Shown in pieces: positions 47,851-56,846 of a stretch of DNA of 64,000 bases (positions are counted from its first letter, which is position 1; each line of letters begins with the position of its first letter). A program made the translations under genes and the position numbers. The DNA is from Sutterella sp047777475 (GTDB taxonomy: Bacteria; Pseudomonadota; Gammaproteobacteria; Burkholderiales; Burkholderiaceae_F), in contig JBKEET010000001.1 in the NCBI GenBank assembly GCA_047777475.1, positions 434,001-498,000 of the forward strand. The letters are read 5' to 3'. The notes beneath the pieces are model-generated. The model was not told the DNA's origin, did no database searches, and worked only from the letters and a program-made list of their open reading frames with translations.

Positions 47851-48477
47851 ATGGACTTCGGCCTCTGGCTGTCATTTTTTGCGGCGAGCCTGGCGCTTTC
47901 CGTCGCTCCCGGCCCCGACAATCTTTTCGTGCTCACGCAGAGCGCCGTCTACGGCGTGAGGGCCGGCCTCACCGTCATGCTCGGCCTCTGCACGGGCCTT
48001 GTCGTCAACACGCTGCTCGCGGCCGCGGGCCTTGCGGCCGTGGTGGCCGCCGTGCCGGCGCTCTTCTGGGGCATCAGGCTCCTCGGCGCGGCCTACCTGC
48101 TTTACCTCGCCTGGCAGGCCTGGCGCCATTCGAACGAGGTTTCCGAAGGCCCGAAGGGCACGGCGCTATCGGGCGCCGCGCTCTATCGCCGCGGCGTCAT
48201 CATGAACCTCACCAACCCGAAGGTGCAGATTTTCTTCCTCGCGTTCTTCCCGCAGTTCGTGCGGCCCGGCACGGAAGGCTGGGCGCTGGTGCTGCAGATG
48301 ATCATCCAAGGCGTCACCTTCATCCTCGCCACGCTGATCGTTTTCTCGGCCGTCGCCTGGGGTGCGGGCACGCTCGCCGACAAGATGCGGAACCCGCGCG
48401 TGCAGCGCTTCCTGAACCGCGGCTCGGCGGTGATCTTCCTTGCCCTGGCGGTCTTTACGATCGCCTCGGGCCGCTAA
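47851..48477 (+). CDS. LysE/RhtB-family amino-acid exporter
   Basis: 208 residues and six membrane helices. The first helix carries LALSVAPGPDNLFVLTQSAV, the family signature. GIRLLGAAYLLYLAWQAWR and RRGVIMNLTNPKVQIFFLAF also fit. It probably exports an amino acid such as threonine, homoserine or leucine. The weak upstream ribosome site and single-gene position give no further hint. It ends 8 bases from the stop of the convergent MFS gene. Confidence 0.92.
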   Translation: MDFGLWLSFFAASLALSVAPGPDNLFVLTQSAVYGVRAGLTVMLGLCTGLVVNTLLAAAGLAAVVAAVPALFWGIRLLGAAYLLYLAWQAWRHSNEVSEGPKGTALSGAALYRRGVIMNLTNPKVQIFFLAFFPQFVRPGTEGWALVLQMIIQGVTFILATLIVFSAVAWGAGTLADKMRNPRVQRFLNRGSAVIFLALAVFTIASGR

Positions 48478-48484
48478 GCAGGGC

Positions 48485-49699
48485 TCAGTCTTCTTCGTCG
48501 TCCGGAGCGTTCTTCGCTTCGAGGCGCTCGCGGCGGCGGATGTCGTGGATGCGCCAGACGATATAGAGAAGGGCGAAGCCCGTCATCGCCGAGATCGATC
48601 CCGGGATGGCCGCCCATTCGGCGCTCTTGCCCGCCGCGATCGGCAGGCCGCCGATGTAGGCGCCGATCGCGTTGCCGCCGTTGAAGGCCACCTGGCCGAG
48701 CGCGGCGCCCAGAAGCTTGCCGTCGCCCGCCTCGGCGAACACCATGATCTGCTCGGGACCCGACATGAAGAACACGCAGCCCGCGGCGACGGCCGTGAGG
48801 ATGATCGCCGGCACGCTCCAGTGCGCGGTGAGAAAGAGCGCGCCCAGGGCCGCGCAGAGCACGCCCTGCCCGATGCAGGCGATTGCCGGGTCGGAGATGT
48901 GGCCGGCGACGCGCGCCGAGATGAGGTTGCCCGCGACCATGCCGAAGCCCGCGAGCGCGATGATCGCGCTCATCGACGAAGCGGGCAGGCCCGCCACGTC
49001 TTCCATCACCGGGTTCACGTAACTGTAGTAGGCGAAGAAGCCGCCGTTGCCGAGCGCGATGGCGCCGAGCACGAGCCAGGGCGACAGCGACCCGAGGAAG
49101 CGGAACTGTGCAAGGAACCCCTTGTCGGGCAGTGCCGGCAGGTTCGGCACCCAGGCGCGGATCGCGAAAAAGAGCACGAAGGCAAAGAAGGCGACAAGTG
49201 CGAAGGCCGCGCGCCAGCTCACGGCCCAGGAGAGGAAGGACCCGAGCGGCACGCCGATGAGGTTCGCGACCGTCATGCCGATCGCCATCAGGCAGACGTC
49301 GCGCGAGGCCATGCCGGGCTTGGCGAGCTGCGCGGTGACGATGGCGCCGACGCCGAAATAAATGCCGTGCGGCAGGCCCGAGATGAAGCGGCCGATGACC
49401 ATCATCGGGTAGTTGACGGCAAAGGCCGTGAAGGTGCTGCCGGCAAAGATCACGGCGGCGAGTCCTAGGAGCAGGCGCTTCAGGGGAATGCCGCGCAGCG
49501 CAACGACCATGAGGATCACGCCCGCGCAGACGCCCGAGGCGTAGGCCGAAATGAAGTGGCCGGCTTTCGGGATCGACACGCCGAGGTCGGCGGCTACGGC
49601 CGAAAGGATGGACATCATCGAGAACTCGGCGATGCCGAGCGCAAGCGTGCCGAGCGCGAGAGCGATCAGATGGCGCGGAAACTCACGAAGCGAAATCAT
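48485..49699 (-). CDS. MFS exporter (AraJ-like)
   Basis: 404 residues from ATG 49699, 12 membrane helices. N-terminal LALGTLALGIAEFSMMSILS and GHFISAYASGVCAGVILMV place it in the DHA1 family next to AraJ/YdhP exporters. The GRFISGLPHGIYFGVGAIV stretch fits helix 4 and CLMAIGMTVANLIGVPLGSFL helix 5. The C-terminal tail is charged (IRRRERLEAKNAPDDEED). Substrate unknown; sugars or drugs are likely. No clear ribosome site precedes the start, so the N-terminus is slightly uncertain. Confidence 0.85.
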   Translation of the reverse strand: MISLREFPRHLIALALGTLALGIAEFSMMSILSAVAADLGVSIPKAGHFISAYASGVCAGVILMVVALRGIPLKRLLLGLAAVIFAGSTFTAFAVNYPMMVIGRFISGLPHGIYFGVGAIVTAQLAKPGMASRDVCLMAIGMTVANLIGVPLGSFLSWAVSWRAAFALVAFFAFVLFFAIRAWVPNLPALPDKGFLAQFRFLGSLSPWLVLGAIALGNGGFFAYYSYVNPVMEDVAGLPASSMSAIIALAGFGMVAGNLISARVAGHISDPAIACIGQGVLCAALGALFLTAHWSVPAIILTAVAAGCVFFMSGPEQIMVFAEAGDGKLLGAALGQVAFNGGNAIGAYIGGLPIAAGKSAEWAAIPGSISAMTGFALLYIVWRIHDIRRRERLEAKNAPDDEED

Positions 49700-49943
49700 T
49701 TTTTGTTCTTGTCGGCCTGCGGAAACAAAGGATATTGGGGTTTGTCCTCTTTCAAAATCAGAGGGGCTCCGATTATAGGTCGCCGATTTTTTGTACGGAT
49801 TCTCCGAACAAGGCAAAGCCTTTGTCCGAACAATGGGAACGAGGGGCCTGAAGGGAAACGAGGTCCCGGGAGAGAGGCCGGATGCTACACTGTGCGGCGC
49901 GCCCCGAAAAGAGAGGGTGCTTTTAAATAAAGAGGAAAGGCCA

Positions 49944-50705
49944 ATGGCAGGAAGCGACAGGCAGGGCGGAGCGGTCCAGATCACGCTCGATACGGAAACG
50001 ACGGGCATCGAGCCCTTGAAGGGCGACCGCATCCTCGAGATCGGCTGCGTGCGCCTCAACGGGCGCTCGGTGAGCGAGGATCCATCGTTCTGCCTGCAGA
50101 TTTACATCAATCCCGAGCGCGACATTCCCGAAGAGGTGACGGCCATTCACGGCATCACCAACGAAAAGGTCGCCAACTGCCCGAAGTTCGCCGAAATCGC
50201 CGACCGGTTCATCGAGTTCATCCGCGGCGCGGAGCTGCTCATCCACAACGCCGCGTTCGACGTTGGGTTCCTCAACATGGAGCTCAAGCGCTGCGGCAAG
50301 GGGCGGCTCGAAGACTACTGCGCAAAGGTCACCGATACGCTCGAGCTCGCGCACAAGCGCTTCCCGGGCCGGCACGTGAGTCTCGATGCGCTCTGCTCGC
50401 TCCTTGAAGTGGACAACTCTTCGCGAACCTTCCACGGCGCTCTGCTCGATGCGGAGCTGCTCGCCGAGGTTTATCTCGCGATGACGCGCGGCCAGGGCTC
50501 GATCGCGCTCTCGAGCGTTTCGGGGACCGAGAAGCTGCCGGACCTGCCCGACGTCTCGAAGCTCCCCGTGATCAAGGCGAGCCCCGAGGAGCTCGCCGAG
50601 CACGAGCGCATCCTTGACATCGCCGACAAGAAGAGCAAGAGCACCTGCAACTGGCGAAAGGAGCGCACGCCCGCCGCGCCAGAGGGCGGTGCCGCGCAGG
50701 CGTGA
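49944..50705 (+). CDS. dnaQ: DNA polymerase III epsilon subunit (3'-5' proofreading exonuclease)
   Basis: 253 residues from ATG 49944 (AGAGGAAAGG upstream). DEDDh exonuclease motifs are complete: ITLDTETTGIEPLKGD (ExoI, Asp and Glu), LIHNAAFDVGFLNMEL (ExoII Asp) and FHGALLDAELLAEVYLAM (ExoIII His and Asp). CAKVTDTLELAHKRFPG matches bacterial DnaQ. The C-terminal tail after about 190 includes a polymerase-binding segment. It proofreads replication errors. A terminator shared with the convergent flavoprotein gene follows. Confidence 0.95.
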   Translation: MAGSDRQGGAVQITLDTETTGIEPLKGDRILEIGCVRLNGRSVSEDPSFCLQIYINPERDIPEEVTAIHGITNEKVANCPKFAEIADRFIEFIRGAELLIHNAAFDVGFLNMELKRCGKGRLEDYCAKVTDTLELAHKRFPGRHVSLDALCSLLEVDNSSRTFHGALLDAELLAEVYLAMTRGQGSIALSSVSGTEKLPDLPDVSKLPVIKASPEELAEHERILDIADKKSKSTCNWRKERTPAAPEGGAAQA

Positions 50706-50731
50706 GCCTTTAAGTCTTTATAAAGAAAAGC

Positions 50732-50772
50732 AAGGCGGCCCGCGGAAAATCCGCAGGCCGCCTCTTTTTTTA
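50732..50772 (+). terminator. Terminator after dnaQ
   Basis: Stem GGCGGCCCGCGG / CCGCaGGCCGCC followed by a long T-run. Confidence 0.9.
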
Positions 50773-50790
50773 AGCGCTTTTGATAAAGCG

Positions 50791-52203
50791 TTACTTGCCG
50801 AGCGCGTACTTCGCGGCGTTCGTGCCGGCGATGCGGCCGAAGGTCACGATGTCGGCGACGGCGTTGCCGCCGATGCGGTTGCCGCCGTGCACGCCGCCCG
50901 TGACTTCACCCGCGGCGTAAAGGCCGGGGATCGGCTGGCCCTTCTTCGAGATCACCTGCGTCTGCGGGTTGATCGTCACGCCGCCCATGGTGTGGTGGAT
51001 GCCCGGCGTGACGTGCACCGCGTACCACGGGGCGACGTCAAGCGGAATCACCATCTCGGGGCGCCCGAAGGCCGTGTCCTTCTTGGTGTCGTAAGCCTTG
51101 CGGTAATCCTTGAAGGTCGCCTTGAGGTTCGCGGCGGGGACGTCCATCTTCTTGGCAAGCTCGTCGAGCGTGTCGCCCTTGACGGCGTAGCCCTGCTCGT
51201 AGTAGCCGCGGGCGAGCTTGTTGGTCTTGTAGATTTCGCTGTCCCAGACGATCCACACGGAACCCGTGGGCTGCTTAAGCTCAATCTGCGAGACCACGTC
51301 GCGGGTCTGCAGCTCGTTGGTGAAGCGCTTGCCGTCCTGGTTCACCAGGATGGCGCCGCGGCTGCGCATCGACTCCGAAATCAGGTGGCCGTCCTTCTTG
51401 ACGACGGTCGGGTGAATCTGGATCTGCTCGATGTCGGTGAAGGAAGCGCCGAGCTTCTCGGCGAGCTTAAGGCCGTCGCCCGTGGCGCCCGGATGGTTCG
51501 TCGTGGAGAAGCCCTTGAGCTCGGGGCGATACTTCGTGATCATGTCCATGTTCGCGCCGAAGCCGCCCGTGGCAAGGACGACCGCCTTCGCGTCAATCGT
51601 CTGCTCGCCCTGCGGGGTCTGCACCTTGACGCCCGAGACCTTGCCGTCCTTCATCGTGATGTCGACCACGTTGTTGCGCTTGCGGATCTCGATGCCGTCC
51701 TTCGTCGTGCGGGCCGTAAGGGTCTTAAGGATCATCGGACCCACGGCCGAGCCGTCGCACGGGCCGTGGCCGCGCGCCACGGACTGTCCGCCGCCGCGGC
51801 CCTTGCGGAAGCAGAAGTCGGCGCCGAGGTCAAGGAGCCACTCTTCGGAATACTTGGCGTTTTCGGTGAGCGTGCGCAGCAGGGCCGGGTTGTTGAGGTT
51901 GTGGCCGCCCTTCATCGTGTCGTCGTAGAAGCGCTGCGGGCTGTCGTTCGTGACGCCCGCGGCGATCTGCTGCTTCGTGCCGGCGGCGTTCATGCCGCCA
52001 GAGGAGAAGTTCGTGTTGCCGCCGATGTAGGCCTGCTTTTCAAGGACCACGACGCTCGCGCCGGATTCCTTGGCCATGATGGAAGCGGAAAGGCCGGCGC
52101 CGCCAGAGCCGATCACTACGACGTCGAAGCTTTCGGCCCAGGCCGGAAGGGTGCCGAGCGCGAAGCAGGCGGCGATGCTCGCCGCAGCCAGTGTTTTCTT
52201 CAT
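50791..52203 (-). CDS. Exported fumarate-reductase-like flavoprotein 2
   Basis: 470 residues. A Sec signal (MKKTLAAASIAACFALGTLP, cut near AWA-ES) precedes FDVVVIGSGGAGLSASIM. Active-site motifs match flavoprotein 1: IQIHPTVVKK, LISESMRSRGAILVN, GKRFTNEL, GIHHTMGGVTIN and GGVHGGNRIGGNAVADIV. Heme domains are absent. A GGGQSVARGHG insert near residue 150 differs from protein 1. Fumarate or a similar 2-enoate is the likely acceptor. AGGAGAAACT precedes ATG 52203. Confidence 0.93.
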   Translation of the reverse strand: MKKTLAAASIAACFALGTLPAWAESFDVVVIGSGGAGLSASIMAKESGASVVVLEKQAYIGGNTNFSSGGMNAAGTKQQIAAGVTNDSPQRFYDDTMKGGHNLNNPALLRTLTENAKYSEEWLLDLGADFCFRKGRGGGQSVARGHGPCDGSAVGPMILKTLTARTTKDGIEIRKRNNVVDITMKDGKVSGVKVQTPQGEQTIDAKAVVLATGGFGANMDMITKYRPELKGFSTTNHPGATGDGLKLAEKLGASFTDIEQIQIHPTVVKKDGHLISESMRSRGAILVNQDGKRFTNELQTRDVVSQIELKQPTGSVWIVWDSEIYKTNKLARGYYEQGYAVKGDTLDELAKKMDVPAANLKATFKDYRKAYDTKKDTAFGRPEMVIPLDVAPWYAVHVTPGIHHTMGGVTINPQTQVISKKGQPIPGLYAAGEVTGGVHGGNRIGGNAVADIVTFGRIAGTNAAKYALGK

Positions 52204-52489
52204 AGTTTCTCCTCTTAGCTGAAAGAACGTCCGAGAATCAGGACGCAATTCAGAAAATATAAACGGCCTGAGAATGCTTGCAAATGCGGAATTGCTCTAA
52301 TGGCGCACGTCAAATAGAAAGGAGGAACAGGGAAAAATCCCGCGCTTGGTTTGGCGCGCTGCTGCTCTTAGAGACTCGGCAATCCTGTGCCGGGGCAAAA
52401 AAGGGTACGGGAATGCTTTTGACAGCTATAGTCGGAAACGAGGGGATGTTTTTGCAGTGCACGGCGCTGCGGATCAGAAGGACATGCCG

Positions 52490-53095
52490 ATGTGCAATAA
52501 AGATAGAATCTGCCGGGATACCAGCACGGTCGCAGAGATAGTTGTCAGAAGAATTCTGACGCAGGAAGAAATCAAAGCCGGCCGCGGCAGGTTGAGCGAA
52601 GCGGGTAAGGATGTTCTCTTGCGTGAGCCTCCTCGGCGTCCGGATACCGTGCTCGAAGCCGTGGCGCGGGAAACCATGCTGTGGTATGTCTTGGCGAAGC
52701 AGCCGAAGCCCGAAGCAATGCTGCCGATGAGGCCGAACAAACTGCTGAATCTTCTTGTGCAAACGGTGATTTACGCCTGGAAAACAGACGTTTTTGGCCC
52801 GTTTTTCAAAATCAACTGGGACTATGAGCCTATAAATCCGGGGGACGAGGATCGCAGCGATGAAGACTGCCTGATGCCGTACGGGCTTTACAGAAAGGAC
52901 GTCAAGAGGATGACGGAAAAGGAGGCGATGAAGTATCTCCCCGGCGTTCTCCGCTATGCCTGCCTGTGGAATGATCCGCTGGTGATGTTCATGTGGAAGG
53001 AAGCCGGGGTGGAGCACCCGGGCTCGCTGATGGAATGGCTTGAAGAGCTGCCGAACGCAGAAGATTGGGCCACAGTCCTTTTTATCGCACTTTGA
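52490..53095 (+). CDS. Unknown protein, lower GC
   Basis: 201 residues from ATG 52490 (AAGGA 7 bases upstream); an in-frame open stretch continues upstream. Base composition is visibly lower in GC than the neighbours, suggesting later acquisition. It is helical and acidic near the middle (WDYEPINPGDEDRSDED), with WYVLAKQPKPEAMLPM, KYLPGVLRYACLWNDP and WLEELPNAEDWATVLF. No known domain, signal or membrane helix was recognised. A bidirectional terminator follows. Confidence 0.6.
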   Translation: MCNKDRICRDTSTVAEIVVRRILTQEEIKAGRGRLSEAGKDVLLREPPRRPDTVLEAVARETMLWYVLAKQPKPEAMLPMRPNKLLNLLVQTVIYAWKTDVFGPFFKINWDYEPINPGDEDRSDEDCLMPYGLYRKDVKRMTEKEAMKYLPGVLRYACLWNDPLVMFMWKEAGVEHPGSLMEWLEELPNAEDWATVLFIAL

Positions 53096-53138
53096 CGGCC
53101 ACCGTCTGCGGAAACCAGGAGGCTTTTAGGGAAAAACA

Positions 53139-53190
53139 GCGCGGGCGGCGGGTTTCGGAGAAAGGTGACCCGCTGCCCGCGCGTTTTTTT
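53139..53190. terminator. Bidirectional terminator
   Basis: Stem GCGCGGGC / GCCCGCGC, with inner GGCGGGT / ACCCGCt pairing, then a run of seven T. It separates convergent genes. Confidence 0.85.
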
Positions 53191-53515
53191 AAGCCGCTGC
53201 GCTTCTCTCAAGGAATTCCTTCAGGACGGAAGGCGCAGTGACTTCGGTGAGGCGCTCGGTTTCCTTGCCGCCCTTGAACGCGATCATCGTCGGGATGTGA
53301 TCGATGCCGAGGCGGGCAATGACGCCCTTGGCGGAATCAAAGTCGGCATAGGCAAAGAGAACCTTGCCCGCGAGCGGCTTGGCGAACGTCGCAAAGAACG
53401 GGGCGGCGCGGCGGCAGTCCGCGCACCACGAGGCGCCGACGGCGAGCACGGCGGGCTTGTCGCTCTTGAGAAGGGTGTCGAGGTTCTCGTCGTTGATCTG
53501 AAGCATTTCGGGCAT
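53189..53515 (-). CDS. Thioredoxin-like protein
   Basis: 108 residues with a thioredoxin fold. The redox motif is WCADC in AVGASWCADCRRAAPFF, not the usual CGPC. The cis-Pro is present in IDHIPTMIAFKGG. There is no signal peptide, so it is cytoplasmic. It may serve as a thiol reductant for nrdAB, whose genes start 0.4 kb away on the other strand, or deal with thiol stress. AGGAG precedes the ATG. A perfect 8-bp inverted repeat lies about 70 bases upstream. Confidence 0.9.
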   Translation of the reverse strand: MPEMLQINDENLDTLLKSDKPAVLAVGASWCADCRRAAPFFATFAKPLAGKVLFAYADFDSAKGVIARLGIDHIPTMIAFKGGKETERLTEVTAPSVLKEFLERSAAA

Positions 53516-53585
53516 ATCTGTACTCCTAGGGATCGAATGGGGTGCAAAGCGGCTATCCGGCCGCTTCTTCTGATTGCTTTTCTAT

Positions 53586-53607
53586 TATATTAGCAAATCC
53601 TAATATA
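53586..53607. promoter_or_regulatory. Inverted repeat, candidate operator for the thioredoxin-like gene
   Basis: Perfect arms TATATTAG and CTAATATA with a 6-base spacer, in an AT-rich patch where a promoter is expected. The ATTAG-centred palindrome recalls sites of ArsR-type sulfur or redox regulators, but no such gene is adjacent. Confidence 0.5.
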
Positions 53608-53796
53608 TCAAGGGGGATTTCAAAGCTTCATCGTGCCCTCTTATCGTCCCGATAGCCCAAAAAGGGGATGGGGCGATTGCTCAGGGTTGGCGATCTTCGC
53701 CGAGCAATCAGCGCTTTTCGGCGGCGTTTATCAGGCCTTTAGGACATGGCTATTTGAAACGCCACCTTCGAGCCTTTACTCTATGACCTGAACCCG

Positions 53797-53844
53797 ATAC
53801 TACAGGTTGCGTTTCTCATTCTTTATTCATACTACATAAAGAGG
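53797..53844 (+). promoter_or_regulatory. Probable NrdR box pair upstream of nrdA
   Basis: ATACTACA occurs at 53797 and 53829. Each fits about 11 of 16 positions of the NrdR box. The spacing of 32 bases (about three helical turns) is that expected of NrdR box pairs. Both lie shortly upstream of nrdA. Confidence 0.5.
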
Positions 53845-53903
53845 ATGGCGCGGCCTGTTCTTGTTTTTTTCCCATCCCCCGCATTGATTGACAGGACACT
53901 TCG

Positions 53904-55679
53904 ATGACAGTTCAGATCGATTTGAGCCGGGACTCCCTTTTTGACGAGCTCGGCCTGATGCGTCTGCGCGAAAGCTACATGAGGCCCGAAGAAAAGAGCC
54001 CCCAGGAACGCTTTAAGTTCGTCGCGGAGACGTTTGGCTCGAATCCAGAGCATGCCCAGCGCATTTATGACTACGCCAGCCGCCACTGGCTTTCTTTCTC
54101 GACGCCGATTTTGGCGTTCGGGCGCGCGAAAAAAGGCCTGCCGATCTCGTGCTTCCTCACTTACATGGACGACTCGGCCGAGGGCCTCGTCAACACGCTC
54201 TCCGAAGTGAACTGGCTTTCGATGCTGGGCGGCGGCGTCGGCATCCACGTGAAGATCCGCTCCGCCGACGAAAAGTCGGTGGGCGTGATGCCGCACCTGC
54301 GCGTCTACGACGCGGCATGCCTCGCGTACCGCCAGGGCTCGACGCGCCGCGGCTCCTACGCGGCGTTCCTGAGCATCGACCATCCGGACATCATTCCGTT
54401 CATCGAGATGCGCAAGCCCACGGGCGACCAGAACCTCAAGGCGCTCAACCTCCATCACGGCGTCTGCATCCCGGACGCCTTCATGGAGAAGATCGAAGCC
54501 TCGATGCGCGACGCCGACTACGACGACACGTGGGAGCTCAAGCACCCGTCGACGGGCGAGGTGATCGACCGCGTCTCGGCGCGCGACCTCTGGCAGCGCA
54601 TCCTCGAGATGCGCATGCACACGGGCGAGCCCTATCTCATCTTCACGGACACCGCGAACAGGGCGCTCCCCTCGTGGCTCAAGGACAAGGGCCTGCGCAT
54701 CAACGGCTCGAACCTCTGCACCGAGATTTTCCTTCCCACCTCGAAGGAGCGCACCGCGGTGTGCTGCCTCTCCTCGGTCAACCTCGAGTACTACGACCAG
54801 TGGCGCCATTCGCCGATGTTCATCGAGGACGCGCTCGAGTTCCTCGACAACGTGCTGCAGTACTTCATCGACCACGCGCCCGACACGATCGCGCGCGCCC
54901 GCTACTCGGCGATGCGCGAGCGCTCGGTGGGCCTCGGCGCGCTCGGCTTCCACGCCTACCTGCAGAAGAACGGCATCCCGTTCGAGTCGGTCGTCGCCAA
55001 GGTCACCAACATGGCGATGTTCAACCACATCCGCAAGCAGTGCGAAGAGGCCGACAAGCACCTCTGCGCGCGCCGCGGGCCGTGCCCGGACGCGGCCGAC
55101 TCGGGCGTCATGCGCCGCTTCTCGCACTGGATGTCGGTGGCGCCGAACGCCTCGTCCTCGCTCATCGTGGGCGGCACGAGCCCGTCGATCGAGCCTTACC
55201 GCGCCAACATTTACCGCCAGGACACGATCTCCGGCGCCTACATCATGAAGAACCGCTTCCTCAAGGCGGAGCTCGCTCGCCGCGGCATGGACAACGAGGA
55301 AGTCTGGGCCGACATCGTCGCCCACGACGGCTCGATCCAGCACCGCGATGACCTGCCCGACAATGTGAAGGCGGTCTTCAAGACGGCTTTCGAGATCGAC
55401 CAGCGCTGGATCATTGAGCTCGCGGCCGACCGGCAGAAGTTCATCGACCAGGGCCAGAGCGTGAACCTCTTCTTCCCGCCCGACGTGTCGATTGCCTATC
55501 TGCACGCCTGCCACTTCATGGCCTGGAAGAAGGGCCTGAAGAGCCTTTACTACAACCGCTCCGACAAGCTGCGCAAGGCCGACCGCGTCGGCGTCAAGGC
55601 GCAGCGCCGGCGCATTGAGGACGAAATCAACATGCAGGCCGTCGCCGACAACACGACGTGCATTGCCTGCGAGGGGTGA
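53904..55679 (+). CDS. nrdA: Class Ia ribonucleotide reductase, large subunit without ATP cone
   Basis: 591 residues, much shorter than the usual 750-plus. It begins directly in the RNR N domain (LFDELGLMRLRESYMRPEE), so the N-terminal ATP cone for dATP feedback is absent. Catalytic residues are kept: Cys in LPISCFLTYMDDS, radical Cys and Asn/Glu in INGSNLCTEIF, second redox Cys in AVCCLSSVNLEYYD. The two radical-path tyrosines would lie near KSLYYNRSDKL. It ends with a CIACEG CxxC tail for thioredoxin. It makes deoxynucleotides from NDPs with NrdB. nrdB starts 4 bases after the stop. Confidence 0.95.
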   Translation: MTVQIDLSRDSLFDELGLMRLRESYMRPEEKSPQERFKFVAETFGSNPEHAQRIYDYASRHWLSFSTPILAFGRAKKGLPISCFLTYMDDSAEGLVNTLSEVNWLSMLGGGVGIHVKIRSADEKSVGVMPHLRVYDAACLAYRQGSTRRGSYAAFLSIDHPDIIPFIEMRKPTGDQNLKALNLHHGVCIPDAFMEKIEASMRDADYDDTWELKHPSTGEVIDRVSARDLWQRILEMRMHTGEPYLIFTDTANRALPSWLKDKGLRINGSNLCTEIFLPTSKERTAVCCLSSVNLEYYDQWRHSPMFIEDALEFLDNVLQYFIDHAPDTIARARYSAMRERSVGLGALGFHAYLQKNGIPFESVVAKVTNMAMFNHIRKQCEEADKHLCARRGPCPDAADSGVMRRFSHWMSVAPNASSSLIVGGTSPSIEPYRANIYRQDTISGAYIMKNRFLKAELARRGMDNEEVWADIVAHDGSIQHRDDLPDNVKAVFKTAFEIDQRWIIELAADRQKFIDQGQSVNLFFPPDVSIAYLHACHFMAWKKGLKSLYYNRSDKLRKADRVGVKAQRRRIEDEINMQAVADNTTCIACEG

Positions 55680-55683
55680 GGCC

Positions 55684-56691
55684 ATGACGGTGAAACTCGA
55701 AGAAAAGGGGATGCTTGCCCCGCGCACGTATTACAAGCCGTTTTCCTATCCGTGGGCGTACGAAGCCTTCATGCAGTCCGAGCAGATGCAGTGGCTCTGG
55801 ACCGAAGTGCCGATGCTTGAGGACGTGAAAGACTACAACCAGAAGCTCACCGAGAGCGAGAAGGACTTCCTCACGAAGATCCTGCGCTTCTTCACGCAGG
55901 GCGACATCGACGTCTCGGGCGCCTATGTGAACGAATACCTGCCGCGCTTCCGCCAGCCGGAGCTCCGCATGATGCTCTCGAGCTTCGCGGCGCGCGAAGC
56001 GGTGCACATCGCCGCCTATTCGCACCTGATCGAGACGCTCGGCCTGCCGGAGTCGATTTACAACGAGTTCCTGCAGTACGACGCGATGGCCGCCAAGCAC
56101 GACTTCTTCAACAAGGTCTGCGAGGACAAGGAAGACCTGGCCGCACAGATCGCCGCCTTCTCGGGCTTCACCGAGGGCATGCAGCTCTTCTCGTCGTTCG
56201 TGATGCTCCTCAACTTCACGCGCAACGGCACGATGAAGGGCATGGGGCAGATCATCGCCTGGTCGATTGCCGACGAGACGCTGCACACCGAGTCGATGAC
56301 GAAGGTCTTCCGCGAGTTCATCAAGGAGAACCCGCAGCTCTGGACCGACAAGCTCAAGGCCAAGATCTACGGCATCGCCGAGAAGATGGTCGAGCTCGAG
56401 GACGCGTTCATCGACCTGGCCTTCGGCGTTTCCGAGATGAAGCGCCTCACGAAGGAAGAGGTGCGCGCCTACATCCGCTACATCGCCGACCGCCGCCTGA
56501 TGGGCCTTGGCCTCAAGCCCATCTTCAAGAGCGGCGACAACCCGCTTCCGTGGGTGGACGCGATGCTCGGCGTCTCGCACACGAATTTCTTTGAAAACCG
56601 TGTGGTTGACTACGCCAAGGGCGCCCTCACGGGTTCGTGGGGCGATGTCTGGGGCAAGGCAAAAGCCTCTGATAAAAGCGTTTCCGGCTGA
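55684..56691 (+). CDS. nrdB: Class Ia ribonucleotide reductase, small subunit
   Basis: 335 residues from ATG 55684, which follows the nrdA stop and a GAGGGGTGAG sequence. A four-helix ferritin-like protein that carries the di-iron centre and tyrosyl radical. Ligands seen: Glu in WLWTEVPMLEDV, Glu/His in AREAVHIAAYSHLI with the radical Tyr four residues after the His, Glu in FTEGMQLFSSFVM, and Glu/His in ADETLHTESM. It ends with KAKASDKSVSG rather than a known long tail. It partners with NrdA. A terminator follows at 56847. Confidence 0.94.
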   Translation: MTVKLEEKGMLAPRTYYKPFSYPWAYEAFMQSEQMQWLWTEVPMLEDVKDYNQKLTESEKDFLTKILRFFTQGDIDVSGAYVNEYLPRFRQPELRMMLSSFAAREAVHIAAYSHLIETLGLPESIYNEFLQYDAMAAKHDFFNKVCEDKEDLAAQIAAFSGFTEGMQLFSSFVMLLNFTRNGTMKGMGQIIAWSIADETLHTESMTKVFREFIKENPQLWTDKLKAKIYGIAEKMVELEDAFIDLAFGVSEMKRLTKEEVRAYIRYIADRRLMGLGLKPIFKSGDNPLPWVDAMLGVSHTNFFENRVVDYAKGALTGSWGDVWGKAKASDKSVSG

Positions 56692-56846
56692 TTAAACGGA
56701 TCAAGTCCCGCGGTGCAAATGCACTTTGGAGCCGGGAGAAGAGGGCAGGAAAGACGGAATTTCCCACTGTTTTTCCCACAGTTTTTTTCTGTTTTTCTGT
56801 GGTTCTTCTTCAGTTCTGATAAGGGTTTTCACTGTGGAGATATAGC

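Larger units (their letters stand above)
53516..53903. other. Divergent control region between thioredoxin-like gene and nrdA
   Basis: About 390 bases with no gene. Holds the inverted repeat at 53586-53607 and the probable NrdR box pair at 53797-53844, listed separately. Between them is a mixed sequence with a weak hairpin near 53665-53710. Confidence 0.5.

Noticed and set aside
53608..53796. Possible cobalamin riboswitch ahead of nrdA
   Set aside because: Only a vague resemblance in a few short segments; the B12-box core was not found.
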